Shown: positions 58,976 to 64,000 of the stretch, one piece after another | Layout: each line of letters begins with the position of its first letter | How positions within the stretch are numbered: position 1 is the stretch's first letter | Origin: Orrella marina | GTDB taxonomy: Bacteria; Pseudomonadota; Gammaproteobacteria; Burkholderiales; Burkholderiaceae_B | Direction of reading: 5' to 3' | Length of the DNA stretch: 64,000 bases | Assembly: GCF_003058465.1 (NCBI RefSeq) | Contig: NZ_CP028901.1 | Coordinates: 992,001-1,056,000 of the forward strand | Position numbers and translations under genes: made by a program | The notes under the pieces: model-generated | Told to the model about the DNA's origin: nothing | The model's input: only the letters and a program-made list of their open reading frames with translations | Databases searched by the model: none

Positions 58976-60001
58976 ATGAAACAGATTTGCAAACAAACCC
59001 TCGAATGGATCGTTTCGACCAAACCACGTAAGTCGCTTGGTAAATCCCTGCTGATCGGAACTACCGCACTATTTGTTGCGGCACCGGTGGCCAGCCAGAA
59101 CGCGGACAACTGGCCCGAGCGTACTGTGCGAATCATCATTCCGTACACGCCAGGCGGCGCAATCGATACCATGACCCGGCTCATCGCGCCTCGCCTGGAA
59201 AAAGAACTGGGCCAGCCGTTTGTGGTCGAGAACCGACCGGGTGCAGGAGGCGTGGTCGGGACAGAAGCCTCAGCGCGGATGAATGACGGCCACACACTGC
59301 TGGGTACGGCCATGGGCCACGTCATTGCACCCCATCTGCATAGCAAGTTGAACTATGATCCACTCGCTGATTTTGATGGAGTGGCGACCATGGCCGTGGT
59401 GCCCAACGTGCTGGTCGTCCCAGCCAGTTCGCCGTACCAGTCCGTGGAGGATCTGCTGGCAGACGCCCGGGCCAACCCCGGTAAGGTCACCTACGGTTCG
59501 GCAGGAACAGGGACCTCGCTGCACATGGCCGCCGCAATGTTTGCCGCCATGGCAGACCTGGATCTAACCCACGTCCCATACCGCGGATCGGCACCCGCGA
59601 TCATGGATCTGGTTGCCGGTCGGATCGATCTGATGTTTGACAGTTCGACTTCGGCCGCGCCGTTTGTTGCGGACGGTCGTTTGCGTGCGCTCGCTGTTGC
59701 CACGTCGGAAAAAACCGATGCCTTCCCTGATTTGCCGACGATTGGCGACTCAGCCGTTCCCGGCTACGAGGTGGACTGGTGGTATGGCATTCTCGCACCC
59801 AAAGGCATGTCGGATGCCGCAATCCAGAGACTGTCTGCAGCCATCGCCACTCAGATCAATGATCCGGATGTGCAGGAAAGTTTCCGCAAAATCAAGATCG
59901 AGCCACTGGTCATGACGCCTTCAGAGCTTCAAAGTACCATGCAGTCGGATGCCAGCCGCTGGGGCGATCTTGTCAAGCAACTGGGTATTGAACCGAACTG
60001 A
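58976..60001 (+). CDS. Bug/TctC-family periplasmic substrate-binding protein
   Basis: 341 aa from the ATG at 58976, preceded by GGAGAC (the frame is open 14 codons upstream). The N-terminus is longer than usual before the hydrophobic signal core (LLIGTTALFVAAPVA), giving a signal peptide of about 38 residues. Landmarks: TVRIIIPYTPGGAIDTMTR, FVVENRPGAGGVVGTEA, YGSAGTGTSLHMAAAMF and LTHVPYRGSAPAIMDLVAGR. It probably supplies the acid for the acyl-CoA synthetase upstream. Its stop codon directly abuts the stop of the convergent LysR gene. Confidence 0.94.
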   Translation: MKQICKQTLEWIVSTKPRKSLGKSLLIGTTALFVAAPVASQNADNWPERTVRIIIPYTPGGAIDTMTRLIAPRLEKELGQPFVVENRPGAGGVVGTEASARMNDGHTLLGTAMGHVIAPHLHSKLNYDPLADFDGVATMAVVPNVLVVPASSPYQSVEDLLADARANPGKVTYGSAGTGTSLHMAAAMFAAMADLDLTHVPYRGSAPAIMDLVAGRIDLMFDSSTSAAPFVADGRLRALAVATSEKTDAFPDLPTIGDSAVPGYEVDWWYGILAPKGMSDAAIQRLSAAIATQINDPDVQESFRKIKIEPLVMTPSELQSTMQSDASRWGDLVKQLGIEPN

Positions 60002-60922
60002 TCAACCAGGCAGGGAACCGGGCGACCAGGCACGACAGACCTGCCTGGCAATCTCCAGAAACTTGCTCAGAGGTGGCTCTGGTATGCCTCGTCGGTACGC
60101 GGCATACAAAGGTACAGTGAGCCGGGCATTTCCGGCCACGACAGGCCGGCAAACCAAGCCGGCGAGACCCAGCTTGTGAAGCGAGGCCGCGATGAGTGTG
60201 ACACCCACATCCAGCGCGGCCATCGCAGCTGCCGACTGCATGTCGTCTGTTTCCTGCACGATGCGCGGTGCGAATCCTGTCTGATGACAGGCTGCCAGGA
60301 TCAGATCGCTGGCACTCATCTGTGACTGACCAGTGTAGGTTATGAAGCCGTACCCCTTCAGATCGGACAGCTGTATTTCCGTTTTTGCACCGAGCGGATT
60401 CTTCGGTCCCATTGCCACCACCATGGGTTCGCTTAGCAGCAACTCATAACAAAACTCAGCATCCTGAGATAACGAGCGAACGAGCGCGACATCCAGCGAA
60501 CCGTTCCTGAGCGCCTGCAGTTGTTCGAACTTCGAGCGCATGTGCATCTTGATGGTAATGTCGGGATGCCTGGCACGAAACTGCTCAAGTAGTCCTGGCA
60601 ACACACCGAACATGATGGACGGGTTGATTCCAAGCGCAAGCGAACCCACCTCACCCTGGGATGCCCGCCTCGCGAGCCTGACCGCCTCGTGAACCTTTTC
60701 CAAGGCTGGTGCGATTTCCTTGAGCAAAACCTGACCTGCATGTGTCAATGCGACGCTCTGGGTACTCCGCCGAAATAGTTCGAACCCGAGTTCATGCTCA
60801 AGCTGACTGATCTGGCGACTGATGGGTGACTGAGATCGATTGAGCCGTCTCGCAGCCCGCCCGAAATGCAGTTCCTGGGCCACTACCAGAAACGTCTCGA
60901 ACAGATTCAGGTTAATACTCAT
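60002..60922 (-). CDS. LysR-family transcriptional regulator
   Basis: 306 aa. N-terminal winged HTH: LNLFETFLVVAQELHFGRAA followed by RRLNRSQSPISRQISQLEHE. The effector domain follows (GSLALGINPSIMFGVLPGLL, VALVRSLSQDAEFCYELLLS). The ATG at 60922 shares ATGA with the stop of the aldolase gene upstream (60919-62013), so the two are coupled; the extra ATG at 60928 is less likely. The regulator is convergent with the Bug/CoA-ligase set, and probably regulates its own operon or that set in response to the imported compound. Confidence 0.92.
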   Translation of the reverse strand: MSINLNLFETFLVVAQELHFGRAARRLNRSQSPISRQISQLEHELGFELFRRSTQSVALTHAGQVLLKEIAPALEKVHEAVRLARRASQGEVGSLALGINPSIMFGVLPGLLEQFRARHPDITIKMHMRSKFEQLQALRNGSLDVALVRSLSQDAEFCYELLLSEPMVVAMGPKNPLGAKTEIQLSDLKGYGFITYTGQSQMSASDLILAACHQTGFAPRIVQETDDMQSAAAMAALDVGVTLIAASLHKLGLAGLVCRPVVAGNARLTVPLYAAYRRGIPEPPLSKFLEIARQVCRAWSPGSLPG

Positions 60923-62013
60923 TCGCAAAGCACATGGCTGACTGCCTTCATGGCCAAATCCAGCCCGCCGTCATCGACATCCCGATGAAACACTGCTCGC
61001 ATCCGTGTGTCAGATGATGCGCCAATCCTCACCCCGTGATCGAGCAAAGACCGGGCAATATCCGGTGCCCGCTTACCCGTGCCGCTCACATCAAAAAACA
61101 CCAGATTGGTCTGGATCTTCTCATGGATCAGACGCACCCCGTCCAGGCTCTTAAGGAACGCACCGAATGTTCGGGCCCTGCGATGATCGTGGGCGAGCGG
61201 GTCAATATTATGTTCCAGTGCGTACAAACCGGCGGCGGCCACAATGCCCGCCTGGCGCATCGCTCCACCAAAACGATGCTTCCACACGTTGGCCTGGTCA
61301 ACAAAGGCCTGGCTTCCAGCCAGCACACTTCCGATCGGACACCCGAGCCCCTTTGACAGATCCAGCCAGACCGAATCGCAGGTAGCGGCATAGTCACGCG
61401 CACTCACACCGCTTTCGACGACCGCATTCATCAGTCGAGCTCCATCCATATGCATTACGAGGTCATGCGCCCTCGCAAATCGAGAGACATCCTGTAGCAC
61501 CTCAAGTGGCCAGATTGAGCCACCGCCAAGATTACTGGTCTGCTCGACAGACACCACCCGGGATCTCGGCGTCTTGACCCGTTGTGATCGCCACTGGGTT
61601 TCAAGATCCTCTACCCCGAAAATCCCGTCCTGACAGTCAATGCCCATCACAAATGCCCCCGCAAACACCGCCGCACCGGCTCCTTCATACTCGATGATAT
61701 GCGAGTTTCGGGCGGCCAGAATCGCGTCACCCCGATCGCAGTGAACCGCCAGCGCAATCTGATTGGCCATGGTGCCACTGGGTAGAAACAAGGCTGCCTC
61801 CTTGCCCAGCAGATCGGCGACACGGGCTGTCAATGCATTGACACTTGGGTCTTCACCCAGTTGTTCATCGCCAACTGGCGCCTGCGCCATGGCCTGCCGC
61901 ATCGCATGGCAAGGTCGGGTCGAGGTGTCACTGACGAGATCGACGCGCAGGGCGGGCATCGCACCCGAAACCGGCGAATCAGGTGAGACGACTGGGGATG
62001 GAGTGGATGGCAT
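60919..62013 (-). CDS. GntG-type / low-specificity L-threonine aldolase (PLP-dependent)
   Basis: 364 aa, fold-type I. Landmarks: VDLVSDTSTRPCHAMRQAM, VGDEQLGEDPSVNALTAR, FLPSGTMANQIAL, SVEQTSNLGGGSIWPLE, LVMHMDGARLMNAVVESG and the PLP Lys in VWLDLSKGLGCPIGSVLAG. It cleaves a beta-hydroxy-alpha-amino acid to glycine and an aldehyde, or does a related PLP reaction. About 20 N-terminal residues (MPSTPSPVVSPDSPVSGAMP) look non-conserved; a later start at the ATG of MPALRVDLV is also possible. It overlaps the LysR gene by four bases. Confidence 0.92.
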   Translation of the reverse strand: MPSTPSPVVSPDSPVSGAMPALRVDLVSDTSTRPCHAMRQAMAQAPVGDEQLGEDPSVNALTARVADLLGKEAALFLPSGTMANQIALAVHCDRGDAILAARNSHIIEYEGAGAAVFAGAFVMGIDCQDGIFGVEDLETQWRSQRVKTPRSRVVSVEQTSNLGGGSIWPLEVLQDVSRFARAHDLVMHMDGARLMNAVVESGVSARDYAATCDSVWLDLSKGLGCPIGSVLAGSQAFVDQANVWKHRFGGAMRQAGIVAAAGLYALEHNIDPLAHDHRRARTFGAFLKSLDGVRLIHEKIQTNLVFFDVSGTGKRAPDIARSLLDHGVRIGASSDTRMRAVFHRDVDDGGLDLAMKAVSHVLCE

Positions 62014-62543
62014 GGATGAGGGCTCCTCGACAGAGAATCAAGATTCGTTAAAAAGTGAAAAAGCGAAAGATGTGAAGTACGTGAAACACATGGCGGGCAG
62101 CAAAGTGCGCTAAAGATCTGAAACAGGAGGGATGTTCACGGAACTCGGTTAATGCAATGACGGCAAATGAAAACGGTGCAGGAGAAAATTAGAAATTGCA
62201 GACATGAAGTCCTGAGACAGCCTGTGGAGTTCTTCCCAGGTCAGTCGCCACTCATGACACCCACTGATCAACGCCGCGTTGCCTCATGATCCGCGCCACG
62301 GCAAGTTTAAAGTGTCGGCGAACCAACGCCACATGACAAGAGGTGGCACAGCACGCGGCGAGACCGGTCAGGGGCAGGGACCAACACATGCAGTCAGTCG
62401 GTCAGGTGGAGACTCCGAAAGCAAAGCTTTTGTTTGGGTTAATCCTGATCTGTCGCAACAAAAATGCTGCGCTGCAACTGCTAAACTTTGCTGCGCCGCA
62501 AGATGCACTGCGGTCCATTTGAACCACGAACGGATGTGATCCT
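62014..62543. other. 530-bp divergent spacer
   Basis: Between the aldolase (minus) and the next SDR gene (plus). It must contain both promoters. I see no gene, hairpin or clear operator in it. Confidence 0.45.
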
Positions 62544-63338
62544 ATGCAATTAGAAAACAGTGTTGCTCTGGTAACTGGCGCAGCCAGCGGAATCGGTGAG
62601 ACCACCGCAAAGACCCTGGCAGCCAAAGGCGCCCGCATTGCCCTGGTCGATCGGGATGAAGAACAGATCGAACGCGTCATGCAGGACATACTGGCTGCCG
62701 GTGGACAGTGCGTTGCGATTGCCGCCGATGTGACATCAGAGGAAGACACTGCCCGCTTTGTCGCCAGGACAGTCGAGACATTTGGTCAACTCAACATCGC
62801 AGTCAGCTGCGCCGGCATCATTCGGGATGGCACCATGCTCAACCTTGATCGCGAGACCGGAAAGGTTTCGCGCAAGCTGAGTCTTGATAAGTGGAACTCG
62901 GTGATCGACGTCAATCTGACTGGCACATTTCTCACGCTGCGTGATGCAGCCGAGGCAATGGTCAACGGCGGATGGGATGGTCTGCTCGTACCGATTTCGT
63001 CAGTCAACAAGATCGGACAGGTTGGGCAGCTGAACTACTCTGCCACCAAGGCGGCACTCGAGCGCTTCCCCAAGATCATTGTGGGCGAGTTTCTGCTGCG
63101 CAAGATCCGGCACATCCGCTGTGTCGGTATCGCACCTGGCTACACCGAGACCAAAATTCTGACCGAGATGAACCAGGACGCCCTGCAGGCCATCCTCAAG
63201 GACGTACATCTTGGCCGACTGATCAAACCGCAGGAAATCGCCGACATGATCGCCTACTGTGCGCAAAATGAAGCACTGAACGCGACCACGATCGAGATCA
63301 CCGGCGGTCTGTGCTTCCCCGGCAATATTGCCAAGTAA
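62544..63338 (+). CDS. SDR-family oxidoreductase
   Basis: 264 aa, classical short-chain dehydrogenase. NAD(P) site VTGAASGIGETTAKTLAAKG, an Asp after the second strand (ALVDRDEEQ) that favours NAD(H), VSCAGIIRDGTMLN, catalytic Ser in LVPISSVNKIGQ, and Tyr-x3-Lys as NYSATKAALER. The cofactor and active-site residues are intact. The ending GLCFPGNI is atypical for FabG, so the substrate is open. It is divergent from the aldolase/LysR pair and convergent with the M20 peptidase gene 88 bp away. Confidence 0.92.
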   Translation: MQLENSVALVTGAASGIGETTAKTLAAKGARIALVDRDEEQIERVMQDILAAGGQCVAIAADVTSEEDTARFVARTVETFGQLNIAVSCAGIIRDGTMLNLDRETGKVSRKLSLDKWNSVIDVNLTGTFLTLRDAAEAMVNGGWDGLLVPISSVNKIGQVGQLNYSATKAALERFPKIIVGEFLLRKIRHIRCVGIAPGYTETKILTEMNQDALQAILKDVHLGRLIKPQEIADMIAYCAQNEALNATTIEITGGLCFPGNIAK

Positions 63339-63426
63339 GCGCTTGAAGACCAGCGCGTCTGGAGACCCGCCTGCTCGCTTGCCGTCATCGCGTCAGTGAG
63401 ATGAACGTCTGGCAGTGGGCGCGCAA

Positions 63427-64000
63427 TCACGCTTGTGCAGTCTGACTCGATAGTGGTTCCGAACCTGGGTCGGACAGAAGGTCTGCCAGTGTTCTGGCAA
63501 CAATGCATGTGGCAGCCTTCAGGTCAGCCAGGGCAATTCGCTCATCCGGGCGTTTGGCGTTGGACTCAAGCACCGTTCTTGGCCCTGCGCCATAGATGAC
63601 ACCTGGAATGCCGTGCTGCGCATAGAGGCGCACATCCGTGTAAAGCGGTGTGCCGACAGCAGGAATGGCTTCACCCAGGACTGACTGCGCATGTTTTTGA
63701 ATGGCTGTGACCAGCGGCTGGCTTGCAGGAAGTGGACGCATGGCGTGAGCGAGCAATAGCCGCCTGATCGAAACCTGCACACCGTCCTGACCCGGATAGT
63801 TCTGATCGTTGAAGGTCTGAACCGCCTTGCTGATGACTTCACGGATCTCCGCTTCGACTTCGGACGGGTTTTCTTCGGGGATCATCCTGCGATCAAGCTT
63901 GAAGCTCACTGTGCCCGGCACGACATTGGTGTTCGTTCCACCTTCGATACGTCCGACATTCAGGTAAGGGTGCGTGATGCCTGGCACCCCCGAAAAAACT
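63427..64000 (-). CDS. M20-family metallopeptidase (ArgE/DapE/ACY1-like), 5' end outside window
   Basis: The visible 191 codons are the C-terminal part of an M20 peptidase/deacylase: the dimerisation domain with the hallmark EGGTNTNVVPGTVSFKLDRR, then AVGTPLYTDVRLYAQHGIP and the end of the metal-binding domain (YGAGPRTVLESNAKRPDERI). The frame is open to the window edge (VFSGVPGITHPYL continues upstream of the first candidate start), so the N-terminal catalytic zinc residues lie outside. Substrates in this family are N-acyl amino acids, peptides and succinyl-diaminopimelate. Convergent with the SDR gene. Confidence 0.88.
   Translation of the reverse strand, partial: VFSGVPGITHPYLNVGRIEGGTNTNVVPGTVSFKLDRRMIPEENPSEVEAEIREVISKAVQTFNDQNYPGQDGVQVSIRRLLLAHAMRPLPASQPLVTAIQKHAQSVLGEAIPAVGTPLYTDVRLYAQHGIPGVIYGAGPRTVLESNAKRPDERIALADLKAATCIVARTLADLLSDPGSEPLSSQTAQA

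Overview
The window looks like a chromosomal stretch of a betaproteobacterium in the order Burkholderiales, most likely family Alcaligenaceae. The evidence is the gene order leuC-leuD-leuB-asd-fimV-truA-trpF, a BrkB-type membrane protein near a DUF2069 protein, and four Bug/TctC periplasmic binding proteins, which are abundant in that family. I would not name a genus from sequence reading alone.

Layout. 0.2-7.2 kb (all minus strand): an unknown two-helix membrane protein, a membrane anti-sigma factor with its ECF sigma factor, and a large multidomain GH18 chitinase with a Glu-Pro linker. 8-18 kb: a RhuM/Doc fusion, an asparaginase-family Ntn hydrolase, a CBS-pair protein, a BrkB/YihY membrane protein, a DUF2069 protein, chorismate synthase, an acyl-CoA dehydrogenase remnant and an Rpn-family nuclease. 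19-28.6 kb: a conserved housekeeping block (leuCDB, asd, fimV, truA, trpF) ending in tRNA-Val with a clear promoter and terminator. Both fimV and truA carry a one-base deletion next to a run of G.

29-48 kb is an accessory catabolic region: a TauD/TfdA dioxygenase, three Bug proteins, two class-III aminotransferases, two MmgE/PrpD proteins, an Ldh-family dehydrogenase, an MFS transporter, a CysB-like LysR regulator and a family-III CoA-transferase. An IS200-type element and a complete IS4-family element (with 17-bp inverted repeats and a 9-bp target duplication) lie in it. 48.3-54.5 kb is a full six-gene Mrp/Pha cation/proton antiporter operon (fused A+B, then C to G). 54.8-64 kb holds a ureidoglycolate-lyase-like gene and a second catabolic set: dienoyl-CoA-reductase-like SDR, NDP-forming acyl-CoA synthetase, Bug protein, LysR regulator, GntG-type aldolase, another SDR, and an M20 peptidase cut by the window end.

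How it works together (inference): housekeeping leucine, lysine/threonine-branch, tryptophan and chorismate synthesis genes alternate with modules for uptake and CoA-linked breakdown of carboxylates or amino-carboxylates. None of the four Bug proteins has TctA/TctB membrane subunits in the window, so they must use a transporter encoded elsewhere. Spaces between genes are unusually rich in short tandem repeats of 10-15 bp and in perfect hairpins. I found no single locus that can be declared a new system. The best candidates for novelty are the three-copy beta-rich domain of the chitinase, the aminotransferase/PrpD/Bug cluster, and the widespread intergenic decamer-like repeats.
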